Origin: Trichuris trichiura
Taxonomy: Eukaryota; Nematoda; Enoplea; Trichinellida; Trichuridae
Length of the DNA: 64,000 bases
Assembly: GCA_037903355.1 (NCBI GenBank)
Contig: JBAJFE010000038.1
Span: 2,480,001 to 2,544,000, forward strand
Reading direction: 5' to 3'
The position numbers were made by a program, and so were the translations under genes. Below, piece after piece: positions 1 through 11,450 of this stretch. The notes beneath the pieces are model-generated. The model saw nothing but the letters and a program-made list of their open reading frames with translations, was not told where the DNA came from and did no database searches. Within the stretch, counting starts at the first letter, position 1, and every line of letters begins with the position of its first letter.

Positions 1-3000
1 TGCGCCGGTTCCCTCCCGTCACTGAACGAGGCGCTGCCGACTGTGAACATACAAGTAGACGGGGTAGCTCGCTGCGCGTTGGTGGACAGCGGCTGCACGA
101 GATGTATCGTCTATGCTCCCTGCTGCAGAAAATGGAAAAGGCACCCGGTTAGCCTGAAAACGATCAGCGGCGACGAGCTGCGGTGTGTTGGATTGGGTCA
201 CGTCGAGCTCACGGTGCCTGGAGCACGCGCAACGGTGGTCGATGTCATAGTTTCTGACCGAAGGCCACTTGGGTTCGACTTCGTACTAGGCATGAGCGCG
301 ATAAGGTCACTTGGAAGAGCTCTGCTGGACAGCGAAGGGCACGTGCAGTTCAATCCGTTTAGCAAGGCAACTTGCGCAGGCGCCGACACCGTAAGGAGCA
401 TTGACGAGAAGGATTTCACCGTGACCTACGACCCAAATGCGCGCTCGTGGAAGGCTGCGTGGAAATGGGCAAATGGCAGTGCCCCAGAAGTCTTGCAGAA
501 CGCCAGAATAGAGTATCCGCCTGCTGCCGCAAGCCGATCAGCGTATGAAGAGGAACTGATGTTGTGGATCCGAAACGGTTGGTTAATTCCGTACGACGAA
601 AGAAAGTTTGGACCAGCTCGAGCTCTCATTCCTCTCATGGCTGTTGTACAGCGCAACAAAGGCAAGGTACGTCCAGTGCTTGATTTCCGGGAACTGAATG
701 CACACATTGATACATTCACGGCCAATAGTGACGTGTGTGCTCAGAAGTTGCGCGAATGGCGCAGACAAGGCATAGACGTGTCAATTTTGGATTTGCACAA
801 AGCATATCTACAGGTGCGCGTTGACAAATCGCTTTGGCCGTTCCAGACCGTGATACTCCATGGCCGGAGATACTGCTTGACCCGACTCGGCTTTGGCTTA
901 AATGTGGCTCCAACTATCATGAAAGCCGTGGTCGGGCATGTGCTCTCACTCGCTCCCGATGTAAGGAAAGGGACTTCAGTGTACATTGACGACATCTTCG
1001 TCAACCAAAGAATCGTAAGCGCGGAAACGGTGAGAAGACACCTCGTCAGGTACGGGTTAGCATGCAAGGACCCTGAGAAAGTCTCGGACGGCGCACGTGT
1101 GCTCGGCCTGAAAGCCTGGGGGGAGCGGGGCTCCCTGCGGTGGTCAAGAGGCAACGAAATGAGTGGTCCGCCCAAGAACCTAACTAGGCGAACAGTGTTC
1201 TCGTATTGCGGAGAACTAGTGGGGCACTACCCCGTATGCGGTTGGCTCAGGGCTGCCTCAGCCTTCGTCAAGCGGGAAGCGAATCGTGCAACGGAACGGT
1301 GGGACGAACCCATTCATGATGGCCGGATAAGAGTGCGGCTGAACGAAATTGCTGACACTCTAGAGACAAACGACCCAGTGCACGGTAGATGGGACGTCTC
1401 AGGCAGCAAAGCCAGAATGTGGGTAGATGCTAGCATGCTAGCCTTGGGCGTTGCACTGGAAGTAGACGGTTCCATCATAGAAGATGGGACGTGGTTGCGC
1501 CCGTATGAGGAGGCTCGCCACATCAATATGGCGGAGCTGGATGCAGTGATCAAAGGCCTCAACCTTGCCCTCGCCTGGCGGATGAAGGAGATCGAGCTCA
1601 TGACAGACTCTGTGACAGTTCACCGGTGGGTTGAAGATGGCCTGTCAGGCAAGACCCGGCTGCGAACGAAGGCGGCCAACGAGATGCTCATCCGACGCCG
1701 GATAGAGACAATACTGGCTCTGGTCAAAGAATACGACCTGAAACTGACGGTCACCCTAGTACGATCGGCTGACAACAAAGCCGACACCCTAACCAGAGTC
1801 CCAAAGCGATGGTTAGCCCCCACGGAACCTAGTGAAAAGGCGGTCTGCGCCGCGGTGGACGGCGACATTTCGTCTGAACGCCTGATTGCAGAAGTGCATC
1901 GCGTTTCGGGCCATCCGGGCGTACGGCGCACGCTGTACTTTGCCCCCCGTCGTGACCCAAGGATATCCAAACGTGATGTCAGCAGCGTGGTGGGCAAGTG
2001 CGACATTTGCCGCTCTATCGACCCGGCTCCTGCAAAATGGAGGCATGGAGTGCTAGAGGTTCCCAGGCTGTGGCAAAGAGTTGGAATTGATGTCGCTCAT
2101 TGCGGGAGTGAGCTATACCTAACTCTGATTGACTGTGGGCCCTCACGGTTTGCAATTTGGCGCCGTCTGCACCAACGCTCCAGCGCTGATGTCGTGCATC
2201 AGTTGGAATCATTTTTTTATGAGCGCGGCGCGCCTTACGAATTACTAGCGGACAATGACACTGCATTCCGGAGTCGCGAGGTCGCTCAGCTGGCTGAACG
2301 ATGGGGGACACGCCTCCGCTTCCGATGCGCTTATGCCCCAAGTGGGAACGGCATAATAGAGCGGTGCCACAGGACGGTCAAGGTGATCGCAGCAAGGGCA
2401 GGATGCTCAGCGCAGGAGGCAGTCTATCGGTACAATCTCATGCCACTGGATGATCGCTCGGCAGCCACCGCCCCCAGCCAATGCAGTCTACCGATACACG
2501 ATGAAGGACCGAAACGAAGCATCGGTTAGCAGCGATGCCCAGGTTTCGCACTGTCCTTATACGGTCGGGGACACCGTGTGGGTAAAGTCGCGCAGCGGGA
2601 GATGCGACGCCCGCTATGACGAGGGCTTAGTCACCGGGCTTGTCTCGGATCAGGCAGTGGAAGTCAATGGGGTGCCTCGCCACGTTCGCGACATCCGTCG
2701 CCGTGGATTCGTGCCCATCCCTCCTGCGAGACCGACGCCTAACGCCGATGACGACGGCGATGTCAGTGGTCCCATTGCAGATTGGAGCAGGGAGCCAGCG
2801 GGCATTGTGATTGGCACCACTATAGAACGGCGACCCCTACATCAGCCCGCCTCTGAGCGCAGAGCAACACAGGCCCAAGCAGTCCCGCGCCGTTCGACAA
2901 GGAGGCTCTGGCCTCGGCATTGTTTGCTTCAAGACTGTGTCTCTAGAGAAAGCTCCACGGTTGGCGAGCGCGTCCCGAGCAGCGCAGACGCAAGAGATCT

Positions 3001-3247
3001 GGTGCCCACGCTAGCGCTAGACAGGGAAGACCGAAACATGCCCTTGGCAGAGACAGATGCCGGCATGACGGTACCTGAGTTAGAAGCACTCTCTGAAGCT
3101 CCTGAAGAAGAACAGGAGGGCTCCATGACGACGACCGCGGTGGCCGAACAGGTACTCGTACCAATGATGCCAGAACTACCTGACCAACCACCACTGAGAC
3201 GCAGCGCGCGAATTCGCCGACGCCGCTGCCGCATTAACAGTGATTAG
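1..3247 (+). pseudogene. pol: pol polyprotein of LTR retrotransposon copy A, frameshifted
   Basis: Encodes protease (Asp-Ser-Gly near nt 85-93), reverse transcriptase (YIDD box near nt 982), RNase H, a zinc-binding HHCC region and a DDE integrase, in the Ty3/gypsy order. The reading frame is open from base 1; no ATG start is needed because pol is expected to be made as a gag-pol fusion. Compared with copy B there is one extra A at about 2476, in the linker after the integrase core. It ends the frame at 2529; the rest (about 2480-3247) continues in another frame, coding a basic C-terminal tail with a WVKSRSGRCDARYDEG stretch. A further difference is VYIDD where copy B has AYIDD. Copy A is probably unable to make full-length integrase. 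Confidence 0.85.
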
Positions 3248-3262
3248 AAAATCAGGGGGGAG

Positions 3263-3624
3263 TGTGGCAGATAACCCGGGGTTTAGCTCCGATAACGGTG
3301 GTTTGACCTAAGAGGGCAACGATACGGGCGCTCTTGTCGTAAACAGCGCTGGACGACGTTCCCCGTGCCCCATGACACGAAGCCTATGTCGAAAACAGGC
3401 ATGGTCAACCAATGGCAGTGCGACCTGGCCAGACCCCGCGAACGGGACTATAAAAGGAGAAGGACGGACCACGGAGGGTCGGTTGGTAGGACCAGAAAAG
3501 TTGTGTGTTCGACGACATCGTTGTTTATACTCAGTTCGTTAGTGTTCCTCAATAAAGACAAAGCAAAGCCTTTGCGTGCTAGCAGCCTTACGCGTGCAAG
3601 TCCATACGTTGCATATAAACTACA
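3263..3624 (+). repeat. 3' LTR of copy A
   Basis: Starts TGTGGCAG and ends ACTACA, following a purine-rich tract. It contains a TATA box (3449-3456) and an AATAAA signal (3551-3556). Length is 362 bp against 359 bp in copy B; the extra bases are near 3475. Base changes include the stretch after CGATAC. Confidence 0.85.
3449..3456 (+). promoter_or_regulatory. TATA box in copy A LTR
   Basis: TATAAAAG about 100 bp before the AATAAA signal. This is the standard LTR arrangement of U3 promoter followed by polyadenylation signal. Confidence 0.6.
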
Positions 3625-3777
3625 CAGTGTGTAGATTTCTCCTGTCGCGAGGTTTGATACCTGACACAGCACATTTTTCAGCTGCACTTGCTGCGTTCTG
3701 CCATTCGGCAGCCTGCACGGCAGCCATCCGTCGCCTATACCCACCATATACACTGAAGTGCCATCAGCCAAGTAGTA
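3625..3777 (-). pseudogene. Ty1/copia-like polyprotein fragment
   Basis: On the minus strand this short stretch reads like the protease/pre-integrase region of copia elements: an LADGT motif, then GIGDGWLPCRLPNG and a VQLKNVLCQVSNL stretch. That pattern (ADG, GIG, LKNVLYVPNL) is characteristic of Ty1/copia pol. It is only about 50 codons, cut on one side by the LTR of copy A and on the other by a pogo-type MITE. The assignment rests on motif memory only. Confidence 0.5.
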
Positions 3778-3937
3778 CAGTAGAACCTCCGAAGTTGGCC
3801 GCCTCTCTATGTCGACCACCTCCCTAAGCTGACCGAATTTTGACCACTTGGTTGGTCCGCACGTTAACAATATAATATACCCACAGCCTCTTATGTTGAT
3901 CAGTTTTTCCCGGTCCCTTGGGTGGTCAACTTGTGGA
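3778..3937. mobile_element. pogo-type MITE, decayed copy
   Basis: Begins CAGTAGAACCTCCGAAGTTG after a TA. It carries the internal words CCACCTCCCTAAG and GGTGGTCAACTT shared with the intact copy at 9228-9411. Its right end is eroded where the next pogo-like element starts. Confidence 0.65.
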
Positions 3938-3939
3938 TA

Positions 3940-5384
3940 CAGTAGGCCCTCGTTATACGCGGTCTTTTTATCCGCGGATTTGACTCAACGCGGTTTGTCT
4001 CTAGAAAACAATGACTTAATTTTTAGCAGAGATTGACGAACGGCTGCCGAACGTGATAGCAGCGCAGTATCTTTTTTGTGTATGTAGTGGTAGGGTTTCA
4101 TGACGTGACCTGAGAAAATGTTTTTTTCTGTTCTTATGTCTTCTCAAGTCTGCATATCTCCGAATGACCAGCAGCCAGCACAAAAGAACAGCGTACTAGC
4201 AAGCAGAAATCACAAAGAATCAGTGACGCCGAGAGCAAACCTCTTTTCTGCATTTATAATTTTGCTGTATTCTCACTTCTATTTCAAATATTTTTTTCAA
4301 ACCGCATTGCTTCTGTTGTATATAGCAGCACTTAAACTACTCTTCCTTTTCACGTACGTTGGGTCTCCTGCGAATCAGGACGACACGGTGTTGGGAGTGT
4401 CATTGTCGGTAGCGCGAGAAGTAGGTCGTTTGTCGCTCTCTCTGACTTGCAGTTCACGAGTAAACGTTCTTCACGTTGGCTGGCTCTCTCATGCGCGCCC
4501 AAGTTACAACAGCTTCATTAAACGAAATTATGCTAACGTGATTGAGGAAATGAAGTGCTACTTTGTCAGCGCCTTACATTATGCAGTCACGTCTACGATG
4601 TTTGAGTATGGGTTGAGCAAGAGCAGACAGTATCATTGCCACAGTTCCCTGAGATGTGGAGATTCAGAAAACTTAACATTTTTTATTTTCTTTGCAAGTA
4701 GATTTTTTTAGCCTTCTGTTGATGCAACTTTCAATATAGGTCTTTCGGATCACCAGTGACTTATCATCAGCATAAACTCTGCCACTCAGCGGAAAAGGTC
4801 ATATCGCCTGAAAAATCTTCTACCTGGCCAACATTCAAGTAAAAGATAACATAGCTGATGTGAAGGCGCAAGCAATGGTTGTTGTTAAAGACGAACTGGA
4901 ATCGATGGTGCCAGCTGAGATTCAGCGATTTTACTTTTCGCTTACATCATTGAAACAGTTTCTTTGTACGGAACTGCAGTAGTTCATGCGGAGTATGCAG
5001 TCTTTATTGTTACGATGTGGTCTGTAGCTTCGTACTAACTTTGTTTATACTGAAATAACGCAGCAATACCGTAAAAATAAAAGCCTGTATATTTCGCGTA
5101 TAGCTGAAACAGTGTATTCTGAAACTAATTCGCATTCCAACATATTTTTGGATAGTTGAATGTCATTATTTTCTTTAATACGTTCTTCACTAATCTATTT
5201 ATTTAACACTAATTGACATTAGTAACTACGAGCAGTTTCGTGCCTATTTGTAGTGTACACGAAAAAAACGCGCATGTTGTTTACAAAGAATTCTATATTC
5301 TGCGCAGGGGACTTGACTTTGCGCGGAATTTGTTATACGCGGAAAGTCCTGGAACCAAAAACCGCGAATAACGAGGGCCTACTG
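3940..5384. mobile_element. pogo/Tigger-like non-autonomous element, 1.45 kb
   Basis: Terminal inverted repeats read CAGTAGGCCCTCGTTATACG at the left and the complement of CAGTAGGCCCTCGTTATTCG at the right, flanked by TA on both sides (3938-3939, 5385-5386). A second inverted word pair lies near 3990 and 5310 (TTGACT..CGCGG). The interior has an open frame of 197 codons (4118-4711) that I do not recognise, with a hydrophobic, low-complexity composition unlike a transposase. The element split a gypsy-type coding sequence that resumes at 5387. Confidence 0.75.
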
Positions 5385-5386
5385 TA

Positions 5387-6861
5387 CAGTGCTTTCGGCA
5401 GAGAGCTTTTAGCGGTCTACTTAGCGGTTGCCACTTCCGTTAAATCTTAGAGAGACGGCAATTCGTTATTTACACGGACCACAAGCCCTTGGTGTAGGCT
5501 ATACACCGAGGCTCAGGAGCGCAAAAACCAAAGTCCGTCAGCTGGACTATATAATCTGTTTTACCAGTGATGTACGCCACATAAAAGGCAGTAGAAATTT
5601 CGTCGCCGACGCGTTCTCAAGAGTCTCTATAAACTCGGCATCCTGCGTAACAGACAGCCCACCTCGCGAGATTAGCGAAGGAACAAGAGGGTGACTCAGA
5701 GTTGGAACGCTTTACCTACGTTTGACAAGAATCGTTATGCCACACACGAACGTGAGTCTGTGGGCCGACCTCTCCCATGGAATGACTCGTCCCTATGTGC
5801 CAGTGTCCATGCGCCGAGAGATCTTCAACACACTACATACGCTCTCACATCCCAGCATCTGAGCCACGAGGCACCTAGTTCGGCAGCACTATGTTTGGCC
5901 GTTCATGAACCGCGATGTTGGACAGTGGGCTGTAACATGCCTGGCCTGTCAGCAAACAAACGTTCACCGCCATACTAAAGCGCCGCCTACCGTATTTCAA
6001 GTTCCGGATAGACGCTTTGATCATGTCCGTCTGGACGTCGTCGGTCCGTTTCCCCCTTCTCGCGGCTGCACGTACCTGCTGGCTATGGTAGACCGTTTTA
6101 CTCGCTGGTTGGAGGCTGTACCTGTTTCCAGTGCTAACGCTGAAGTAATTGCGCGAGCCTTCATTTCCACGTGAGTCTCCCGGTTTAGAATCCCTGCGGT
6201 GGTTACCACCGACCAAGGGCGACAGTTTCAAAGCTCACTGTGGCAAGAGTTAACGTCTCGTTTTGGAATCAAACTGGTCCCGACAATGGCTTATCATCCG
6301 CAAACGAACGGGCTCGTAGAAAGGTACCATCGTCAGCTAATGGCGGCTTTGACCGCCCACGCAGTCTCGCCGCGCATGGGTGGATGCGCTCCCTCTGGTC
6401 GTACTCGGTCTTCGCTCAGCTGTAAAAGAAGACCTAGGGCACTGTCCAGCCGAGTTAGTTTACGGGACATCCCTACGTTTACCAGGAGTTTTCTTTACAA
6501 AAGAAACACCGCAGAATGTCGCAGAGCATAGCGATGAACTTAGACTTTTCTTCAGCTCTGTAGGTCCTACGCCTACGCGAGCTAAGCCATCGAAACCATG
6601 GTTTCTACCTAAGAATTTGCAGGAATGTACACATATTTTCTTACGGCACGACGCGCCTAGGCGCCCTCTATCTCCAGCATACGATGGACTGTACAAAGTC
6701 GTCAGCCGAATTCCGAAGACGCTCACCATCTTACTAAATGACAAGCTGAAAACGGTCAGTGTCGACAGAGTCAAACCGGCCTTCATCGATGCGTCATCCA
6801 GGGAGCTTAAGCCGCGAGTCTCTTTTGACCCGCGCATTCAATTCATTCCCTTAATTCTAGG
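5387..6861 (+). pseudogene. Ty3/gypsy pol remnant: RNase H end and integrase
   Basis: Reads, through several frame changes, the end of RNase H (YSAFGRELLAVYLAV near 5385; VRQLDYI and GSRNFVADAFSRV near 5530-5630) and then integrase (LDVVGPFPPSRGCTYLLAMV near 6030, TDQGRQFQSSLW near 6210, YHPQTNGLVERYHRQLM near 6290). The C-terminal part (DALPLVVLGLRSA, AELVYGTSLRLPG, near 6380-6480, then a YDGLYKVVSR region) is also typical. These are hallmark Ty3/gypsy motifs from an element unrelated to copies A and B. The 5' part (protease, RT) is missing or was displaced by the pogo-like insertion. Stops and shifts near 5450, 5690, 6175 and 6400 make it a pseudogene. Confidence 0.85.
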
Positions 6862-6902
6862 GGGGAGCTGTGTAGCGGACCCTCACCTGCGGACAATATA
6901 TA
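6862..6902 (+). repeat. Polypurine tract and LTR start of the gypsy remnant
   Basis: GGGGGGAGC is followed by TGTGTAGCGGACC, the usual junction of polypurine tract and 3' LTR. The LTR is cut short about 34 bp in, where a pogo-like terminal sequence begins. Confidence 0.6.
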
Positions 6903-6950
6903 CAGGTAGTTCTCGTATAACGCGTGTTCACATAACGCGTTTTCGCCGGC
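6903..6950. repeat. Possible pogo-like terminal sequence
   Basis: CAGGTAGTTCTCGTATAACG after a TA resembles the ends of the elements at 3940 and 60014. No partner end was found; the next 190 bases show nothing recognisable. Confidence 0.35.
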
Positions 6951-7139
6951 TGGAAAGCGTGGGCGTATGACAAAGTCTTCCCGTGTTTTCATCCACCAAG
7001 AGCAAACAAAGGCCGCGCTGTTATCTTATGCGCGTTCTTCAGTCATGAACAAGCGAAATGTGACAAAAACGTTTAGGGTTGTAAGGTCTTCTACGGCTTT
7101 TCCCGTTTTTTCGTTGTGCTGTTATCTGTAATTAAACTA

Positions 7140-7568
7140 AAACAACTGCTCTACATACGGATGGATGAGCCGTTATTAAGAAAAAGTACGGATATCAACG
7201 CACTCAACTTTTTTAATGTTCAAAGCTTTCGGAACGCTCTAGTTCCGTCGTCAGTGAGGTGGTGGAGGAGGTGTTATTCTCCGAGCGGTGTTATATAGGC
7301 TCATGTAACAATAGGAATGGGGGTCGAGGCCAGCGCGGCAGAGAGCAACACTTGGTTTTACTAATCAGTGGGTCCCAAGCCGAGCTAACCTCTTGTCCTT
7401 TGTCACGGTTGATGGTATGGTTGTGGCGAATGTAAAGAGCCTCCTTAACCCGGCGGAGATGTAAGTGGCTCTCGCGACAAATAATCTGCGGTTGTAGGTC
7501 GAGAGAGCATTGAGAGGAATGCTCGACGACCGCCGACGCTTTGATCGTCTCTTCTATAATCTTCTCCG
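7140..7568 (-). pseudogene. PLE fragment: C-terminus of GIY-YIG ORF and terminal repeat
   Basis: The minus strand from about 7500 to 7340 reads HLHLRRVKEALYIRHNHTIN, then NRDKGQEVSSAW and CCSLP. This matches the end of the PLE ORF at 31800-31915 (HLRRIKEALYIQSNSTINRD, EVSEVW, CCALPN). It is followed by the terminal repeat with a hammerhead motif and the word CGGATGGATGAG shared with the large PLE. The rest of the ORF is missing because a TTAGGC-family element begins at 7569. Confidence 0.75.
7220..7257 (-). ncRNA. Hammerhead ribozyme motif (PLE end)
   Basis: Minus strand: stem I half TCA, core CTGACGA, one extra C, stem II GGAAC/GTTCC with 6-nt loop, then GAAAGCT, U at the cleavage position, and TGA closing stem I. 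Type I layout with the minimal palindromic stem III AGCU. Confidence 0.6.
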
Positions 7569-8955
7569 GGGTCTCGTGAAGCAGTGGCCCACCGGAAGTG
7601 AGGCGGCAACTTCAAAGGAGGTCAAGTGGGGATTATTACGTAATGGGAACAATAGCCTGCCAGGTCTGCTTATCAGTGCAGCGATGCGCACGACTGCGTA
7701 TTAATGGATGAGTGACACACAATGCCGACGGCACATTATAACGGCACCTTTCCCGCTGCCGTTGATAAGTGACACACAATGCCGACGGCGCAGTACAACG
7801 GCACCTTTCCCGGTGCCGTTATACTGCAGTCTGTCGGCCATCCTGTTCTGCCCTAGCCTAAGCCTAAACCTCAACCTAACGTGTGCTTCTGGGTTTAGGT
7901 TTGAACGAGGGAAAGGTGCCGTTATACTGCAGTCTGTCGGCCATCCTGTTCTGCCCTAGCCTAAGCCTAAACCTCAACATAACGTGTGCTTCTTAATTTA
8001 GGTTTGAATGAGGACAAAAAAGAGTAATCGTCATGCTGTGTAATGAAGACACAAAAAATTACAAGCACGCTTGTCAGAAAAAAACCTGCAATTCTCCGAC
8101 GCTGGAGCGGCTCAGAGACTACGTCTGAGTAACGCGTAAAGTGAAAGAACACGAAAGTGAGAATACGTGAAAGTAGTCACTCAGATGATAGTAACGCGCA
8201 TAAACAGAATAACAGTAACGAAAGTGCATACCGTTCACCGGGGCAGGGAAGAGCGGCGCAGGCGGTGCGTCCACGGTGTCTTTCAGGGAACCATAACGCA
8301 GAATGAGCTTACACCGTTTACCAAGACGCAACACGGATCGGTCCGTTGACCTTCGACATTTTCTACGGATCACGAACCGAAGGCCAGCATGCACCGCTGT
8401 TGTTCTATTGTGCTCCCTGTGCCAAAAACCCATGCGCAGCTGGTTTTGCTCGCCTTCACTCTTTTTTAGGGGTCAGTAACGAAATTCCTGGCCAAGGGGT
8501 CAGACATAATGGACAATGAGCAGTGTGTCGTTCAGTACGAAGCGACGCAGATCGGTCAGTTGACCTTCAATGTTTTCAACTCTTTTTTACGGGTCAGTAA
8601 CGGAATGCCTCGGCCACTATTTCGCGGGTCGATAACTGCAGCTACTGCATGCGCCGCTGATGCTCCATTGTGCTGCTGCGCCAATTAATCAGCACGAGAG
8701 TCGCGCGAAAATAACTGTCCCGTTGTTCCGCAATTAGCACTTCACTATGCACTGGAACTTCATAAGGGTCAGTAGACGCATGAGTGACACTACCATTGTG
8801 ATGCCGTGCCAACTGCTCAGCACGCGCTCAGCATCGGGAACGAAAATAACCGTGCAGGTGCATCGCTATTAACACTTCACCAGGCACTCGAATCAAGCAT
8901 TACACTTTGATATTGCCGCGTGCCGTTAGTGGTGGGCCACTGCTACACGAGATCC
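7569..8955. mobile_element. TTAGGC-carrying TIR element, member E
   Basis: Left end GGGTCTCGTGAAGCAGTGGC, right end the complement of GGATCTCGTGTAGCAGTGGC, both followed by CCACC and, further in, GCGGCAA. It contains two tandem copies of a roughly 104-bp unit (starts near 7811 and 7915), each with a GCCTAAGCC tract, and two copies of a GACACACAATGCCGACGGC unit near 7712 and 7770. No coding capacity. No matching 8-bp duplication is visible at its ends, so one flank is probably rearranged. The long interior matches member F in reverse orientation. Confidence 0.7.
7853..7983 (-). repeat. TTAGGC-type tracts in member E (two)
   Basis: Short degenerate runs of CCTAAG at 7853-7882 and 7957-7983. 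Each follows GGCCATCCTGTTCTGCCC and precedes TAACGTGTGCTTCT. Confidence 0.7.
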
Positions 8956-9227
8956 GTATATTGTTGTTGACACTGCGGGTAGATTAAGCGATTCGCCCAT
9001 GTTGTGACGGTTTCCCGTGTTAGCAATGAGCAGGCTGATCTCATAAGATGCAACAAACCTTTGTCGTGCTTTTTAAACCTTTCAGTAACCATTCTTGGGA
9101 GCGTAAGTTTTTTTTCAAAGTTGTTCTGAAGGTTTCGACTGTTTCAGCGGCTTGTCCTTCTTGTCTGGATGCGCACTGTCGAGATGCTTTTTTATTTTGA
9201 TCGGACTCATGCTTCCCTTTGAGAATA

Positions 9228-9411
9228 CAGTAAAACCCCTGAAGTTGGCCACTCCTATATGGTGATCACCTCCCTAAGTTGACCGAATTTTGGCCAGTTA
9301 ATTTGTCCGCACGTTAGCTGAGCCGCATACCCACTTCCTATATGTTGACCACCTCCTATGTTGACCAGTTTTCCCCAGTCCGTTGGGTGGTCAACTTACG
9401 GGGTTTTACTG
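9228..9411. mobile_element. pogo-type MITE, 184 bp
   Basis: TIRs CAGTAAAACCCCTGAAGTTG and (complement) CAGTAAAACCCCGTAAGTTG, flanked by TA at 9226-9227 and 9412-9413. No coding capacity. Relatives are at 3778 and, with a longer interior, at 57002-57986. Confidence 0.85.
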
Positions 9412-9413
9412 TA

Positions 9414-11000
9414 TTTTCATGCAGTTGAAACAGAAGGCCATGGAAGGATTTCGCGGAGGACAAGACAAGTATTCCGCTGAGTACTGTGTGCACTTCTTCT
9501 TCGCTGAAGAGTCCATAGGTATAGTGAGTTCTTAGAGCGGTGGGGAAACATTTCAGAATAGTTCGGTTTTGAGTGTGTTGATTACCTCTTGTGAATATCC
9601 AATAAGTCAGATGCAATGTAGCAAAAGACTGAGCCAGAGATAAAGTGCTTACTCTTGTAGAAACAACAGCGGGCAAAATGCGCCAACGGTGACAATAACT
9701 AGAAAGACAAAGTAGAGCTTAAATACTGCCCTAGGTCGCGGCATGCGATAAGAATGATAAAAACAGGAAACATGCTTAGCAAATGTTAGTGTGCAAACAG
9801 GAAGGTTGGCATCCAGTCTCATGCGTTCGGTAGCCAGCTTTTATGGCATTCCTAGCGGCGTCTTGTATTGTCCTCCGCTAATCAAGGCCTGCTACAGTGC
9901 GATCATGCTGGTTCTTAGTATGAAAACTTGTTGACCCTTACGCCAAGAAAACTGAATATCGAACCCACTCGGCTACTGAACAAAGAGGTTCCTGTTATCT
10001 GATCAACTTTTGTCCGCTCCGTGTTTTCTGCTTTCTTCAGTCTTATCACGACAAAGGAAGCCAGGCGCTGTTTGAATAACGCCTTGCCGATTGTTGCCAC
10101 ATTGTTAAAACATAGTAATAATGGAGGAACAATTTTCCTTCGAAAGTCTGTCCAAAACTTGGCGAGGCGGTTAGTGTCTAAATACACTAAGTTGCCACTA
10201 CTTCGGCACGGCTGGGACCGAGTAGGTTAAAGATTAGAGAATCTGCCGGATTACCGGTACTCAGAGGAGGACAGTTTACTCAACGGCGATCTGCTTCGAG
10301 TGGTTTTTAAGATACCTTGCGAAACAATACAGATTGTTCGATAAAAAAAGCAGACATAGATGAGATAAAATGTAACTCTGATGAAGAGAGATAAGTGAAC
10401 AGCAAAAGCAGAGCAATTTTCTTGTACAGACTAAAAATGTTCGTGACGCCATTGGTCATAATAGTGAAAGCGAATTTCTGATTTTCAGAAACTTGTTAGC
10501 TGAGACTTAAGACTGGAGCTCCGCCTATATTATCATGTTAATCAGGAAAGTGACTTACAGATCATACACTTGTGACGATAGCAGAGGAATATCTGAATGA
10601 GTGGAAGTTGGAGACATTGGATTTTTAAATGTCAGCTTTTTCATTACTTGATTTTTAGCAATTTTTTGAACAGGCTTTCAAAGTAAACTGTTTCATATGT
10701 TTTAGCCTTTCTCTGGTTAGCTCAGCCTGCAGCACTGGATACTCAATTGACTGCTGCATGCAAAAAATCACTATGAATTATAACTAATCCGCAGAGTATT
10801 TGCCCTGCTGCCATTTAGGTCTGTCTACTTTGTCCACAGTTCGCCGTCGTCACAACCTATTTGCTCAGCGAAATGTGCTCGAATAAGCGAGCCTTCCAAA
10901 TTAGCGGCGCCAGATTAGTGGCAACCTACGTGTAGATGGTTCTATTTTCCTCCCTAGAAACGAAGGGAGAAAACGAGACTCCTTCAAGCCGTTGTAAGAA
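9414..11000. other. No recognisable gene
   Basis: Only short open frames in conflicting directions (for example 9915-10187 minus against 10021-10230 plus). No repeat or protein motif that I recognise. A purine-rich tract lies at 11022-11100. Confidence 0.5.
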
Positions 11001-11127
11001 ATGGACTGCTCTAAACTAACTAAAGAGAAAAAAAGAAAAAAGGGAAAAAAATAAAAAATGGTGAAGAGGACAACGAGAAGAACAGAAGAAGGAACGTGGA
11101 GGCGCGGGAAAGCAAGTTTAAACCTGT

Positions 11128-11450
11128 TTGTTTAAAACAAACGGGTATGCTTTGGTTGTTGGCTCGTTGGTCCTTATTTGTAAATGTGCCACCGTCGCGG
11201 AAGGTCGGTTGGACGCTCGCTGCACCGTCCGATTGACTAGGCGAGACTGAAGCCTGACGGCTCAAGGTAGAGCTGACGGCTGACGTCTCTGCCAAAGTTG
11301 GTTGGATGGAGCGGCTTGCAACCATAATGACTGACCCAACGGGCGGTACAATTACGCTGATGACGGGCCACGGAGAGGCCCGAAAGCTTCGTATAAAAAA
11401 CGTTTTTGCAATAAACGTTTAACAAACAACGGCTACAATTCCGCGAAAAA
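11128..11450 (+). mobile_element. PLE-like terminal fragment with hammerhead motif
   Basis: About 250 bp (11170-11420) matches 25150-25410: shared words include GGAAGGTCGGTTGGA, GGCTCAAG.TAGAGCTGACGG, TCTCTGCCAAAGTTGGT and ATTACGCTGATGACGGGCCA. Both copies end with AATAAACGTTTA. No coding frame. I assign it to PLEs because it carries the same kind of hammerhead as the PLE ends in this window. Confidence 0.5.
11353..11393 (+). ncRNA. Hammerhead ribozyme motif, canonical core
   Basis: TACG, core CTGATGA (11357-11363), extra C, stem II GGGCC/GGCCC with a 7-nt loop, GAAAGCT, U at the cleavage position (11389), then CGTA pairing with TACG to form stem I. The cleanest copy in the window. Confidence 0.7.

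Larger units (their letters stand above)
1..3624 (+). mobile_element. Ty3/gypsy-like LTR retrotransposon, copy A (3' part)
   Basis: The 3' portion of the same element that is complete at 49587-54353. The window opens in the last codons of gag (gag stop at 23-25), then pol, a purine tract (about 3253-3262) and the 3' LTR. The 5' LTR lies outside the window, so a target duplication cannot be checked. It is nearly identical to copy B in the interior, but its LTR differs at more sites and by a small indel, so the two are separate insertions. It landed in a copia-like fragment that continues after 3624. Confidence 0.9.

Noticed and set aside
741..1175. 144-codon open frame antisense to pol (also 51474-51908) and other long minus-strand frames under pol
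   Set aside because: They mirror a strongly supported coding frame on the other strand, show no motif of their own, and occur in both copies only because the sequence is shared.
4118..4711. 197-codon open frame in the pogo-like element as a transposase
   Set aside because: No HTH, DDE or pogo motif; composition is hydrophobic and low in complexity. Treated as chance.
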